Source: Pseudomonas marginalis
Lineage (GTDB): Bacteria > Pseudomonadota > Gammaproteobacteria > Pseudomonadales > Pseudomonadaceae
Assembly (NCBI RefSeq): GCF_008692035.1
Contig: NZ_VTFG01000001.1
Span: 558,001-622,000 of the forward strand
Length of the DNA stretch: 64,000 bases
Reading direction: 5' to 3'
Positions 53,182 to 61,672 of the stretch are shown here, piece by piece (the first letter of the stretch is position 1; each line of letters starts with the position of its first letter). The notes beneath the pieces were generated by a model, which saw nothing but the letters and a program-made list of their open reading frames with translations, did not search any database and was not told the origin of the DNA. Position numbers and translations under genes: made by a program.

Positions 53182-53973
53182 TCAGCGGTGCAACACAGCA
53201 GGCTGCACCGATGAAAAGCCGCCGAAATCGTTGATGTAGGTGAAACTCACCCGTGCATCGGCAGGTATTGCCTTCGCGGCTTTCGGCACCGGTACCTTCA
53301 ACGTGCCTCCTGGTTCCACCATCCCTTCCGGCAGGATCAGTTTTTTCGCGTTTGGATCGGCGCCCATGAGCAGGGCAATGTCGTTGAAGGTGACGTGATA
53401 CGCCGATGGGTTATGCACCTGTATCTCGTTGCCCTGGGCGACCCGCGCCAGGGACCAGCGCAACAGCCCGGGCGCCTCCTCGGGTGTTCCGGATAACTGC
53501 GCCGGACGAAAAAACACTTTGGTGCGGATACGGAACGCGAACTTGAAGTGGTTCCGCTGATCGTCTTCAAGCGTGGGATCAAACTCACTGGTCGCACCAG
53601 GGACCTCAAGTACATTCAACCAGAACAGCGACTCTCTATCCGCAGGCAGCGGTGCCTTGGTGTAGGACAGGCGCATGGACTGGCTTTTGCCTGAGTCCAG
53701 GCGAAATACCGGCGGAGACAGCACGAAAGGCACATCGCTCAGCGACGGCGCTGCCTCTGGGTCACCGGCGTCCAGCCATGCCTGGACCAGGCGGGGTGCA
53801 TGTTTGTCATCATTGGTCACTCGTAGGGTGACCTCGCGTCGCTGCTCGGGGTAAATCTGTCGCGTACCGTCGATAACCACGCCCGCGTGCGCCATGTGCG
53901 AGGCCATCCCCAAGGACAGGCTCAGCGCCACGCACATCGCTCGACGACTTAAGATCATCAGTAAATCCTGCAT
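53182..53973 (-). CDS. Periplasmic fimbrial chaperone
   Basis: 263 residues with signal peptide (ILSRRAMCVALSLSLGMASH, ending AHA). PapD-like two-domain protein: GVVIDGTRQIYPEQRREVTL, APRLVQAWLDAGDPEAAPSL, SDVPFVLSPPVFRLDSGKSQ, LFWLNVLEVPG and FAFRIRTKVFFRPAQL. It is clearly homologous to the second chaperone at 48563, sharing most motif residues. It lies between the major subunit and the usher, the usual place. Starts at 53973 or 53958 (MILSRR) are both possible. Confidence 0.92.
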   Translation of the reverse strand: MQDLLMILSRRAMCVALSLSLGMASHMAHAGVVIDGTRQIYPEQRREVTLRVTNDDKHAPRLVQAWLDAGDPEAAPSLSDVPFVLSPPVFRLDSGKSQSMRLSYTKAPLPADRESLFWLNVLEVPGATSEFDPTLEDDQRNHFKFAFRIRTKVFFRPAQLSGTPEEAPGLLRWSLARVAQGNEIQVHNPSAYHVTFNDIALLMGADPNAKKLILPEGMVEPGGTLKVPVPKAAKAIPADARVSFTYINDFGGFSSVQPAVLHR

Positions 53974-54057
53974 CGGGTAATCCTTGATAACAGTTGTCCT
54001 GCGCCCGACCGCCGGGTCGAGCGAGGATCTCAGGCGATGGTCATCTGCGTGGCTGCA

Positions 54058-54621
54058 TCAAGGAAAGGTGACCGAGTACTGCACACTGCTGGTGACATTA
54101 CCCGCGCCCGCCGCGCCACCGTTGGCGATATAGCGTGCGTAGAACGGCAAGGTCGCCAGGCCATTGGTAACGGTGGCAACGGTCGAGTTGTTGCCGGTGC
54201 GCAAGTCCATCGGCGTGGAGGTCGCACCATCGAGGATTTGTACCTCAACCCGCGAGGCCGGCGTTGCCGTGGCCGTGTTACGCAGGTTGCCGGTTGCCGG
54301 GTTGATGCCAGGGCTGGTCGGCTCATAACGTACGGCGACCTTGGTACCGTTCGGGCATCCGCCCGAGCCGCCGACATAGACAAAGTAGCGCTTGGCGCCG
54401 GCCGTATCGCCTGCGGCCTTGAGGGCCGAGGTTTGCACTCGGTCAAGCACTACCGGGAAGTTGGCGCCCGAACCTGGCGAGGCCCCGGTACCGCCACTGA
54501 TGGTGCAGGTGGTGCCACTGACCGAGCCCGTGATCGTGATGGTACCGTCTGCCGCATAAGCGGAGCTGGCGGCAAAGCCGCAAAAGGCCAGCACTGCAGC
54601 CGCCAGAGTTTGTTTTGTCAT
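54058..54621 (-). CDS. Major fimbrial subunit (type 1 pilin family)
   Basis: 187 residues with signal peptide (TKQTLAAAVLAFCGFAASSA, cleavage after AYA) and mature start ADGTITITGSVSGTTCTISG. The first disulfide cysteine is in GTTC and the partner in VGGSGGCPNGTK. The C-terminal donor/acceptor strand region is VTSSVQYSVTFP. It is the first gene of the operon; AAGGAAAG lies 7 bases before the ATG. An in-frame upstream start at 54699 adds no signal-like sequence and is rejected. The abundant pilus rod protein is its likely role. Confidence 0.9.
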   Translation of the reverse strand: MTKQTLAAAVLAFCGFAASSAYAADGTITITGSVSGTTCTISGGTGASPGSGANFPVVLDRVQTSALKAAGDTAGAKRYFVYVGGSGGCPNGTKVAVRYEPTSPGINPATGNLRNTATATPASRVEVQILDGATSTPMDLRTGNNSTVATVTNGLATLPFYARYIANGGAAGAGNVTSSVQYSVTFP

Positions 54622-54773
54622 AGTCAGTCTTTCCTTAAAGTTGGGTTCGCGGAATGCACGGTTGCGACACAGGAGAACATCAGCTCTTGCGCCCCCCATG
54701 TGTGGATATCGCGATCAATCGGGTTCCCAGGCCTGGAAAAGTCGTTTGTTTCAAGCTCGTTCTGAATTGGCAG

Positions 54774-54810
54774 GCAAAAAAAATGCTCCGTACCTTGGGA
54801 TACGGAGCAT
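54774..54810 (-). terminator. Rho-independent terminator of hpd
   Basis: On the minus strand ATGCTCCGTA (54810-54801), an 8-base loop, and TACGGAGCAT (54792-54783), directly followed by a run of T (plus-strand As at 54776-54783). A perfect 10-bp stem plus T-tract 42 bases after the hpd stop makes this a strong intrinsic terminator. Confidence 0.87.
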
Positions 54811-54851
54811 GTTCGTCAAGCACCTGGGCAGCCTGCCAGGCCCCACATGGA

Positions 54852-55928
54852 TCAGTCGGCGGTCAACACACCACGACGTACCTGGTCCCGCTCGATGGAC
54901 TCGAACAGCGCCTTGAAGTTGCCCTCGCCAAACCCATCATCGCCCTTGCGCTGGATGAACTCGAAGAACACCGGGCCCATCAGGGTTTCCGAGAAGATCT
55001 GCAGCAACAGGCGCTTGTCGCCTTCGATGGACGAGCCGTCCAGCAGGATGCCCCGCGCCTGCAGCTGATCCACCGGTTCGCCGTGGTTCGGCAGGCGACC
55101 TTCGAGCATTTCGTAGTAGGTGTCCGGCGGTGCGGTCATGAAGCGCATGCCGATCTTCTTGAGTGCGTCCCAGGTCTTGACCAGGTCGTCGGTGAGGAAC
55201 GCGACGTGCTGGATGCCCTCGCCATTGAACTGCATCAGGAACTCTTCGATCTGCCCGGCGCCCTTGGACGACTCTTCGTTCAGCGGGATGCGGATCATGC
55301 CGTCCGGGGCGCTCATGGCCTTGGACGTCAGGCCGGTGTATTCGCCCTTGATATCGAAGTAGCGCGCTTCACGGAAGTTGAACAGTTTCTCGTAGAAGCC
55401 GGCCCAGTAGGCCATGCGCCCGCGATAGACGTTGTGGGTCAGGTGATCGATGACCTTGAGGCCGGCGCCTTGCGGGTTGCGCTCGACGCCGTCGAGGTAG
55501 ACGAAGTCGATGTCATAGATCGAGCTGCCCTCACCGAAACGGTCGATCAGGTACAGCGGCGCGCCGCCGATGCCCTTGATGGCCGGCAGGTTCAGCTCCA
55601 TCGGGCCGGTTTCGATATGGATGGGCTGGGCCCCCAGTTCCAGGGCGCGGTTGTAGGCTTTTTGCGAGTCCTTGACGCGGAACGCCATGCCGCACACCGA
55701 CGGGCCATGCTCGGCGGCGAAGTAGGAGGCGATGCTGTTGGGCTCGTTGTTGAGGATCAGGTTGATCTCGCCCTGGCGGAACAGTTGGACGTTCTTGGAG
55801 CGGTGATTCGCGACTTTGGTGAAGCCCATGATCTCGAAGATCGGCTCCAGGGTGCCCGGGGTCGGCGATGCGAATTCGATAAATTCAAAGCCCATCAGGC
55901 CCATTGGGTTTTCATAGTGGTCGGTCAT
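54852..55928 (-). CDS. hpd: 4-hydroxyphenylpyruvate dioxygenase
   Basis: 358-residue Fe(II) enzyme converting 4-hydroxyphenylpyruvate to homogentisate in tyrosine degradation. N-terminus [20 protein letters not shown] matches the known Pseudomonas enzyme almost word for word in layout and length. Iron ligands can be placed in the second half: His in [14 protein letters not shown], His in [11 protein letters not shown] and Glu in [13 protein letters not shown] monocistronic unit with a strong terminator downstream. Start is MTDHYENPM at 55928. Confidence 0.97.
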   Translation of the reverse strand: MTDHYENPMGLMGFEFIEFASPTPGTLEPIFEIMGFTKVANHRSKNVQLFRQGEINLILNNEPNSIASYFAAEHGPSVCGMAFRVKDSQKAYNRALELGAQPIHIETGPMELNLPAIKGIGGAPLYLIDRFGEGSSIYDIDFVYLDGVERNPQGAGLKVIDHLTHNVYRGRMAYWAGFYEKLFNFREARYFDIKGEYTGLTSKAMSAPDGMIRIPLNEESSKGAGQIEEFLMQFNGEGIQHVAFLTDDLVKTWDALKKIGMRFMTAPPDTYYEMLEGRLPNHGEPVDQLQARGILLDGSSIEGDKRLLLQIFSETLMGPVFFEFIQRKGDDGFGEGNFKALFESIERDQVRRGVLTAD

Positions 55929-56137
55929 GGCCGGCGCCTCATCATTCTTGTGGGTAGCAATTGGTTATGTGCGAGCAAGGATGAGGTCGGAGGGCGGCGC
56001 GCAGGAAAGGCCTCGCACACTGCGGGCGAGGAAGTCACCAAAGATGAGGGGGGAGCCGAGTAGCTTCATGGTTACATCAGTCTCTGACGGCCGAGGCTTG
56101 CGTGAGCGCAAGTCCATATTCTTGTATGCGTAAATCG

Positions 56138-56166
56138 ATTCTACACAGCGTAACTGCATTTGTCCG
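56138..56166 (-). promoter_or_regulatory. Candidate sigma70 promoter for hpd
   Basis: On the minus strand CGGACA (56166-56161) and TAGAAT (56143-56138) are 17 bases apart, about 210 bases upstream of the hpd start. The long leader between them holds no other convincing gene. Confidence 0.35.
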
Positions 56167-56174
56167 TACTCTTA

Positions 56175-57098
56175 TCAAATCCCCATTGCCCTGGGCTGTG
56201 CAAGGGGTTTGTTGCACAGGTAGATCCCCAGCAGGATGACGGCCCCGCCCGCCAGGATGGGCGCCGTCAGTTGCTCCCCCAGCAGCAAGACACCGCAGAT
56301 CACCGCCGTCAGCGGGTTGAGTGCGATAAACACGCCGGAGCGCGTCGCGCCGATACGCCGGATGCCGTCGTAGTAACCGATATACGCCAGCGCCGAGCCC
56401 AACACGCCGAGATAGGCCAGGCAGAGCCACTGGGTGAGTTGCAAGCGGCCGAGCGCTTCTACGCTGACGCTTGCGGTGACAAACGCGGTGCAGGTCAACA
56501 TCAACGTGCCCAGCAGCACCGACCACGTGACCGTCTGCAATGGCCCCAGGCTTTGGTTGAGCCCCCGCGCGCACAACGAATAAACGCCCCACCCTGCCAC
56601 ACAACCCAGGATCAGCAGGTCACCGATCCAGGCATCGGCGGTGGCCTGCAACAACTGCGGGTTACGACTGACAATGACCGTCCCGGCACCGACCAGGCAC
56701 AACAGGATCCCCAGCAGCTTGATCCGACTCAGCCGCTCCTTGAATAACAGCCAGCTCGCCAGGCCGATCACCGCCGGGTTCAACGCCACGATCAACGAAG
56801 CCCGCGACGCATTGATGTACTGCAACCCATAGAAGAAGCACAGGTTGTAGAAAAAAATCCCGCAGAAGCCCAGCACCGCCAGTTGCGCAAACTGCCGAAG
56901 GTTCGGGCGTAACAGTCGAATACGCGCGCAGGCCATGAACAGCAACAACGCCAGGCTGGCGAGGATAAAACGCAGGCTGGCGGCCAGCAGCGGATTGAGG
57001 TGGTCGGCCAGGAAGCGCCCGGCGACAAAGGTGCCGCCCCAGATCATGATGACGACGGCGAGTTTGCAATAAGTCAGGTAATCGGAGGCGGGATGCAT
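56175..57098 (-). CDS. EamA-family (DMT) transporter
   Basis: 307 residues, ten hydrophobic helices in two EamA repeats: the first around VIMIWGGTFVAGRFLADHLN and ALNPAVIGLASWLLFKERLS, the second around YLGVLGSALAYIGYYDGIRR and FIALNPLTAVICGVLLLGE. It is an inner-membrane metabolite exporter of unknown substrate. The start is 77 bases from the divergent LysR gene, which probably regulates it. Confidence 0.9.
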   Translation of the reverse strand: MHPASDYLTYCKLAVVIMIWGGTFVAGRFLADHLNPLLAASLRFILASLALLLFMACARIRLLRPNLRQFAQLAVLGFCGIFFYNLCFFYGLQYINASRASLIVALNPAVIGLASWLLFKERLSRIKLLGILLCLVGAGTVIVSRNPQLLQATADAWIGDLLILGCVAGWGVYSLCARGLNQSLGPLQTVTWSVLLGTLMLTCTAFVTASVSVEALGRLQLTQWLCLAYLGVLGSALAYIGYYDGIRRIGATRSGVFIALNPLTAVICGVLLLGEQLTAPILAGGAVILLGIYLCNKPLAQPRAMGI

Positions 57099-57175
57099 GG
57101 GGATGGCTCTAGGTACGGAGAGAATTGACGTATTCTTCAGCTAATATCTGATCATCGTAAAATGAGCTTTCACTC

Positions 57176-58102
57176 ATGACCCTGACCCAATTGGAAATCT
57201 TCTCGCTGGTCGCCGAGCTGCAGGGCTTCACCAGTGCCGCCCACCGCCTGGGCATCAGCCAGTCGGCGGTGTCCCATGCCATCAAGGCCCTGGAGCAGGA
57301 GCTCGGTGTGGAGCTGTTTCGCCGCCACCAGTCGCAGGTAGAACTCAGCGACATCGGCCGGCAATTACTCGGACGTGCCCGTGCCATGCTCGGCCTGGCC
57401 AACACCCTGCAACAAGAAGCGGCCGATGCCCGGGGCATGCGGCGCGGTACCTTGCGCATCGGCTCGTTCGGGCCGACCGCGTCGATTCGCCTGCTGCCCG
57501 CCATCCTCAGCCAGTTTCGCAGCGCCCATCCGGGGATTGAGGTGCATGTGGACGAAGGCCCCGACCGCCAGGTGCTGCAGTGGCTGGATGAGCGACGGAT
57601 CGATGTGGGCTTTGTGGTGCTGGAACAGGAGCGCTACGACACCTTTGCCGTGTTCGAGGACCAGATGGTGGCGCTGCTGCCGGCAGATCATCCATTGGCT
57701 GCGCGGGACACCCTGGCCCTGCAGGACTTGTGCGACGATGCCTTTATCCTGACCGAAGCCGGCTCCTCGGAACTGGTCACCCGCCTGTTCGACGCCGGAC
57801 AACTGCGACCAAGGATTCGTTATCGCTGCGCACAACTGCTGAGCACCCTGGAAGCGGTCAGCCGTGGCGATGGCCTGAGCATCGTCGCCGAAGCGTCGCT
57901 GCCCCAGGCACTTGATATGCGCTATGTGAAGCGACCGCTCTCGCCCCGTGTGCCGCGCCAGATCGGCCTGGCGGTGCTGGATCGTCGGCAGTCGTCACCG
58001 GCCACCCTGGCCTTTATCGAGATTGCGCAAGGCCTTGTCAGGGCGAGCAAATTCCAAGCGGGCCATCTATCATCGGAACATTCCCCGCCGGCCTGCCGGT
58101 AA
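57176..58102 (+). CDS. LysR-family transcriptional regulator
   Basis: 308 residues. N-terminal helix-turn-helix MTLTQLEIFSLVAELQGFTS then AAHRLGISQSAVSHAIKALE. The effector domain contains LRIGSFGPTASIRLLPAILS (the CysB/CbbR-like first strand) and VVLEQERYDTFAVFEDQMV. It is divergent from the EamA transporter, with a short shared promoter region, so it is its probable activator. The 3' end is followed after 31 bases by the EAL gene on the same strand. Confidence 0.92.
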   Translation: MTLTQLEIFSLVAELQGFTSAAHRLGISQSAVSHAIKALEQELGVELFRRHQSQVELSDIGRQLLGRARAMLGLANTLQQEAADARGMRRGTLRIGSFGPTASIRLLPAILSQFRSAHPGIEVHVDEGPDRQVLQWLDERRIDVGFVVLEQERYDTFAVFEDQMVALLPADHPLAARDTLALQDLCDDAFILTEAGSSELVTRLFDAGQLRPRIRYRCAQLLSTLEAVSRGDGLSIVAEASLPQALDMRYVKRPLSPRVPRQIGLAVLDRRQSSPATLAFIEIAQGLVRASKFQAGHLSSEHSPPACR

Positions 58103-58133
58103 AGCCCTCTCCCTGCGCAACAGGCCTGAACCC

Positions 58134-59690
58134 ATGCCCCTCACTGTCAAAGGCCCGCGAAGACTTCTTACCCGCTATGCGATCAGCCTGTTGGCGGGTG
58201 TGCTGCCGATCCTGCTGGGTGCGGCCATCCTGTATTGGCAAGCCGAACGCACCCTCGAACAAAGCACGGCGCAAACCGCCCAGGAAGCCGTACGTCAATT
58301 CGACCTGATGCTCGACAATACCGCCCTCGCCGCCCAGGCCTTGCTGCCCCTGGCCGGACAACCGTGTGACAGTGGCGCGCAACTGGCGTTGCGTGAACAG
58401 GTCACGCGCCGGCCGTTTGTGCGGGCGACGACCTTGTCCTGGCAGAAAAACATCTATTGCAGCTCCCTGTTCGGCAGCAACTACGAGTCACCGGTAAACC
58501 CGGATGACTACGTCGATGGCCGCCTGTGGCTGATGAACGGCAACCCGGTTACGCCGGATACCGCGCTGCTGGTCTACCGCCTGGTCGACGGGGACAAAGC
58601 GGCGTTTGCCTCGATCGACGGCTATCACCTGACCAACGCCCTGCGCCTGATCAGCCGCTATGCCCAGCTTGTGCTGCAAGTCGGGCCTCACTGGCTCGGC
58701 GCCGATGGCAACGTGCACGACACCGCCGTCCCGGTATTTGCCGTGGCCCATCATCATCTGGCGTCCGAGCGCTATCGCTACAGCGTCGACGCCGGCATGC
58801 CGGCCGGTGAGGTGTGGCGCTATATGCAGGCACGTTACCCGGCGCTGTTCAGCCTGGTGGTGTTCTTTGGCGTGCTCGCGGGCCTGCTTGCGCACTGGCT
58901 GCAAAAGCGCTCCTCGGCGCCCACCCATGAGCTGCAGCGGGCGCTGGGGGCCAATGAGTTCATCCCGTACTTCCAGCCGGTGGTGCGCGGTGACACCCGC
59001 GAATGGGCCGGCTGCGAAGTGCTGATGCGCTGGCAGCACCCCAAGGAAGGCCTGGTCCGGCCCGATCTGTTTATCCCGCTGGCCGAACATTCCGGCCTGA
59101 TCGTACCGATGACCCGCGCCCTGCTGCGCCAGACCGCCGTCCAACTGGCGCCCCATGCGACGCAGTTCACCCCGGGCTTCCATATCGGCGTGAATATCAC
59201 CGCGCGCCATTGCCACGACCTTGCACTGGTGGAGGATTGCCGTGAATTTCTCGCCGCCTTTGCGCCGGGCCAGGTGACCTTGGTGCTGGAGCTGACCGAG
59301 CGCGAGTTGATCGAGCCCACGGATATTACCCGTCGACTGTTCGACGCCCTGCATCAACTGGGCGTGATGATTGCCATCGATGACTTTGGTACCGGTCACT
59401 CCAGCCTGGGTTATTTACGTAACTTCAATGTGGACTACTTGAAGATCGACCAGAGTTTTGTCGCCATGATCGGTGCCGATGCACTATCGCGGCATATTCT
59501 GGACAGCATCATCGAATTGTCCGGCAAGCTGGACCTGGGCATCGTTGCCGAGGGTGTAGAGACTGCCGAGCAGTGCGAATACCTGGCCGCTCACGGCGTG
59601 GATTTCCTCCAGGGCTACCTGTTTGGAAAGCCATTACCCAGCGATGAATTCATTAAAAATCTGGCCAGCCATTCAATAGCCATGCACTAG
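58134..59690 (+). CDS. CSS-motif cyclic-di-GMP phosphodiesterase (EAL)
   Basis: 518 residues. Helix 1 (about 14-35), periplasmic CSS domain with Cys78 and Cys109 (the latter in NIYCSSLFGSNY), helix 2 (about 237-258), then EAL domain. The EAL core is largely intact: EVL in AGCEVLMRWQHPKEG replaces E-A-L but keeps the Glu; NITARH, ELTEREL, DDFGTGHSSLGYL and EGVETAEQCEYLAAHGVDFLQGYLFGKP are present. In E. coli and Klebsiella homologues the periplasmic disulfide state controls c-di-GMP breakdown. Start 58134 gives a family-like N-terminus; the longer upstream frame overlaps the LysR gene. Confidence 0.92.
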   Translation: MPLTVKGPRRLLTRYAISLLAGVLPILLGAAILYWQAERTLEQSTAQTAQEAVRQFDLMLDNTALAAQALLPLAGQPCDSGAQLALREQVTRRPFVRATTLSWQKNIYCSSLFGSNYESPVNPDDYVDGRLWLMNGNPVTPDTALLVYRLVDGDKAAFASIDGYHLTNALRLISRYAQLVLQVGPHWLGADGNVHDTAVPVFAVAHHHLASERYRYSVDAGMPAGEVWRYMQARYPALFSLVVFFGVLAGLLAHWLQKRSSAPTHELQRALGANEFIPYFQPVVRGDTREWAGCEVLMRWQHPKEGLVRPDLFIPLAEHSGLIVPMTRALLRQTAVQLAPHATQFTPGFHIGVNITARHCHDLALVEDCREFLAAFAPGQVTLVLELTERELIEPTDITRRLFDALHQLGVMIAIDDFGTGHSSLGYLRNFNVDYLKIDQSFVAMIGADALSRHILDSIIELSGKLDLGIVAEGVETAEQCEYLAAHGVDFLQGYLFGKPLPSDEFIKNLASHSIAMH

Positions 59691-59727
59691 CGGCGTTGAA
59701 ATAATGTTAATACGACAAAAGACGTGA

Positions 59728-59756
59728 TTTACTCGTGGCGGATTAACTACTACAAT
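59728..59756 (+). promoter_or_regulatory. Candidate sigma70 promoter of the mvaU-like gene
   Basis: TTTACT (59728-59733) and TACAAT (59751-59756) with a 17-base spacer, about 118 bases before the TTG start, in a visibly AT-rich stretch (59690-59770). AT-rich DNA upstream is also what MvaT-type proteins bind, so autoregulation is plausible. Confidence 0.45.
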
Positions 59757-59873
59757 TTTTCTTGCCTGTGCAGAACTCGCAGGACGACTTCTTCTGTGAG
59801 TCGCCTTAACGCTATTGGCTTATAGCTTTGTCTGTAGTTGACATCAGCCAAATACACTATTGGAGTATAGATT

Positions 59874-60239
59874 TTGTCCAGACTCGCCGAATTTCGCGCA
59901 GCAGAAAAAGCCCTTCAAGAGCAGCTCGCCCAGCTGGAGTCCCTGAAGAACGACGCCGGCCTGAAGAAAGAAATCGAATTCGAAGAAAAGCTTCAAGGAC
60001 TGATGAAAACCTACGGCAAAGGCCTGCGCGACATTATCCTGATCCTTGATCCAAACCCGGGCAAGACCAGCGCTGCCGCCGCCAGCGCACCCAAACAGCG
60101 CCGTGCGCGCGTGGTCAAGGTTTACCACAACCCGCACACTGGTGAACTGATCGAAACCAAGGGCGGTAACCACCGTGGCCTCAAGGCCTGGAAAGAACAG
60201 TATGGCGCGGCCACTGTAGACTCCTGGCTTCGCGGCTGA
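59874..60239 (+). CDS. mvaU: MvaT/MvaU-family H-NS-like xenogeneic silencer
   Basis: 121 residues. The N-terminal oligomerisation coiled coil is MSRLAEFRAAEKALQEQLAQ followed by KKEIEFEEKLQGLMKTYGKGLRDIILIL. A basic linker (KQRRARVVKVYHNPHTGE) leads into the C-terminal DNA-binding domain with the AT-pincer region KGGNHRGLKAWKEQYG. The N-terminus is closer to MvaU than to MvaT, so the symbol is given on that basis. Start is a TTG at 59874 preceded by GGAG. It silences AT-rich, horizontally acquired genes, relevant to the lower-GC genes in this window. A strong terminator follows. Confidence 0.87.
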   Translation: MSRLAEFRAAEKALQEQLAQLESLKNDAGLKKEIEFEEKLQGLMKTYGKGLRDIILILDPNPGKTSAAAASAPKQRRARVVKVYHNPHTGELIETKGGNHRGLKAWKEQYGAATVDSWLRG

Positions 60240-60258
60240 TCGCAGCGCACTAACAAAG

Positions 60259-60284
60259 AGCCCCGCACATGCGGGGCTTTTTTA
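60259..60284 (+). terminator. Rho-independent terminator after mvaU
   Basis: AGCCCCGC (60259-60266), 4-base loop ACAT, GCGGGGCT (60271-60278), then TTTTTTATT. A perfect 8-bp GC-rich stem plus T-run 20 bases after the stop. Confidence 0.92.
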
Positions 60285-60350
60285 TTCAAGGGCTCGAAAC
60301 CGAACTTAAATAACATTTCACCTTGTTGAGAATCGACGGGCGAAACGCAC

Positions 60351-60887
60351 TTAAAGTTTGAGGCTGGCGCGCACCGAACTGACTTCATCCTTGCTGGCTT
60401 CGTAAGCGTCGGCTTGACCCGCGTATGAAAAAACATACGCTTTATCGGTATCAACAGCCCCCACCAATGTTTGCGAAAGGACGTGCCGTCCATTCTCGGT
60501 AATCACACAGGTAGTTTCCACGGCCTCAAGGCGACTCAGTGTTGTCGAGTGCATCTTGCTGCACACACTTTGATAACCGCCCTGGGCAAAATCCTTCTGG
60601 ATGGACTTGCGCATCTCCAGCAATACGCCCTGAAGATTAACGTTATGCCCGGCCTCGATCGGCGTCCCCGTCAACTCCATCACCATCAATGTGTTGCCAT
60701 TTTCGTCGTTCTTGATCGCACGCTGCCGCGAGACCGGCTGCGGGGTGGCCGGCGCGGCGCCGTCGGGCACCACTTCCTCGACCTGCCAGCCGCTGGGCCA
60801 GTGAATTTCCGGGTCGCCCGCCCACACCCAGGGGCTGGCCAACAGCAAACACAGAGCGCTCAACAGCGGTATACGACATTCGATCAT
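60351..60887 (-). CDS. Exported DUF4946-type protein
   Basis: 178 residues with a Sec signal peptide (IECRIPLLSALCLLLASPWV, cleavage near WAG). Mature segment DPEIHWPSGWQVEEVVPDG, a central ENGNTLMVMELTGTPIEAGH and paired cysteines in QSVCSKMHSTT and VETTCVITENG. The pattern matches a small Pseudomonas periplasmic family (DUF4946, from memory) with no assigned function. Start 60887 places the signal peptide; the frame continues upstream to 61196 without signal-like sequence and antisense to gloA. Confidence 0.72.
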   Translation of the reverse strand: MIECRIPLLSALCLLLASPWVWAGDPEIHWPSGWQVEEVVPDGAAPATPQPVSRQRAIKNDENGNTLMVMELTGTPIEAGHNVNLQGVLLEMRKSIQKDFAQGGYQSVCSKMHSTTLSRLEAVETTCVITENGRHVLSQTLVGAVDTDKAYVFSYAGQADAYEASKDEVSSVRASLKL

Positions 60888-61086
60888 TGCAAAAGACACC
60901 CAAGGTTCAAGCGACAAAGTGTGAGCCCCGCCACCGGCCGGTCGCAAGACCTGCGCGCGCTTTTTCATTTGGCGCAGCAAGCGGGCCTTGCGTATCATGG
61001 CCCGGCTGCACGGACGCCAGCCGCAAGCCAAGGGAACGCTCCTCGCACCTGGAGCCGCGTTTGCCCCATTTTTTTCTGGAGGGCCC

Positions 61087-61608
61087 ATGAGCCTGCACGA
61101 ACTGAACACCTTCCCGGGCGTCACCGCCCAACCCGATACCGCCACCTCGAACTTCGTGTTCAACCACACCATGCTGCGGGTCAAGGACATCACCAAGTCC
61201 CTGGACTTCTACACCCGCGTCCTGGGTTTTTCCCTGGTTGAAAAGCGCGACTTCCCGGAAGCCGAATTCAGCCTGTACTTCCTGGCCCTGGTGGACAAAT
61301 CCCAGATCCCGGCCGACGCCGCCGCGCGCACCCAATGGATGAAGTCGATCCCGGGCATCCTGGAACTGACCCACAACCACGGCACCGAAAACGATGCCGA
61401 CTTCGCCTACCACAACGGCAACACCGATCCACGGGGCTTCGGCCATATCTGCATCTCGGTGCCCGATATTGTCGCCGCATGCGAACGCTTCGAAGCATTG
61501 GGCTGCGATTTCCAGAAACGCCTGAGCGATGGCCGCATGAAAAGCCTGGCGTTCATCAAGGACCCGGATGGGTACTGGGTTGAGATTATTCAGCCAGCAC
61601 CGCTGTAA
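61087..61608 (+). CDS. gloA: Lactoylglutathione lyase (glyoxalase I)
   Basis: 173-residue glyoxalase I, a metal-dependent enzyme that isomerises the methylglyoxal-glutathione hemithioacetal to S-lactoylglutathione. Metal ligands can be placed: His in [12 protein letters not shown], Glu in [10 protein letters not shown], His in [11 protein letters not shown] and Glu in YWVEIIQP. The longer N-terminus and [20 protein letters not shown] segment are those of the long (Zn-type) Pseudomonas/eukaryote-like enzymes. GGAGGG precedes the ATG. The frame upstream of 61087 is not family-like. Confidence 0.95.
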   Translation: MSLHELNTFPGVTAQPDTATSNFVFNHTMLRVKDITKSLDFYTRVLGFSLVEKRDFPEAEFSLYFLALVDKSQIPADAAARTQWMKSIPGILELTHNHGTENDADFAYHNGNTDPRGFGHICISVPDIVAACERFEALGCDFQKRLSDGRMKSLAFIKDPDGYWVEIIQPAPL

Positions 61609-61621
61609 GTTTCTAACGCAC

Positions 61622-61659
61622 AACGAAAAACCCCATGATCACTCATGGGGTTTTTCGTT
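61622..61659. terminator. Bidirectional terminator between gloA and ahpF
   Basis: Perfect 17-bp inverted repeat: AACGAAAAACCCCATGA (61622-61638), 4-base loop, TCATGGGGTTTTTCGTT (61643-61659). GC-rich core flanked by A- and T-tracts works on both strands and serves the two convergent genes. Confidence 0.93.
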
Positions 61660-61672
61660 TCAGGACCTGGGC

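Noticed and set aside
55965..56159. 64-codon minus-strand frame upstream of hpd
   Set aside because: No ribosome site or recognisable sequence; lies in the hpd leader and is basic/Ser-rich as expected by chance.
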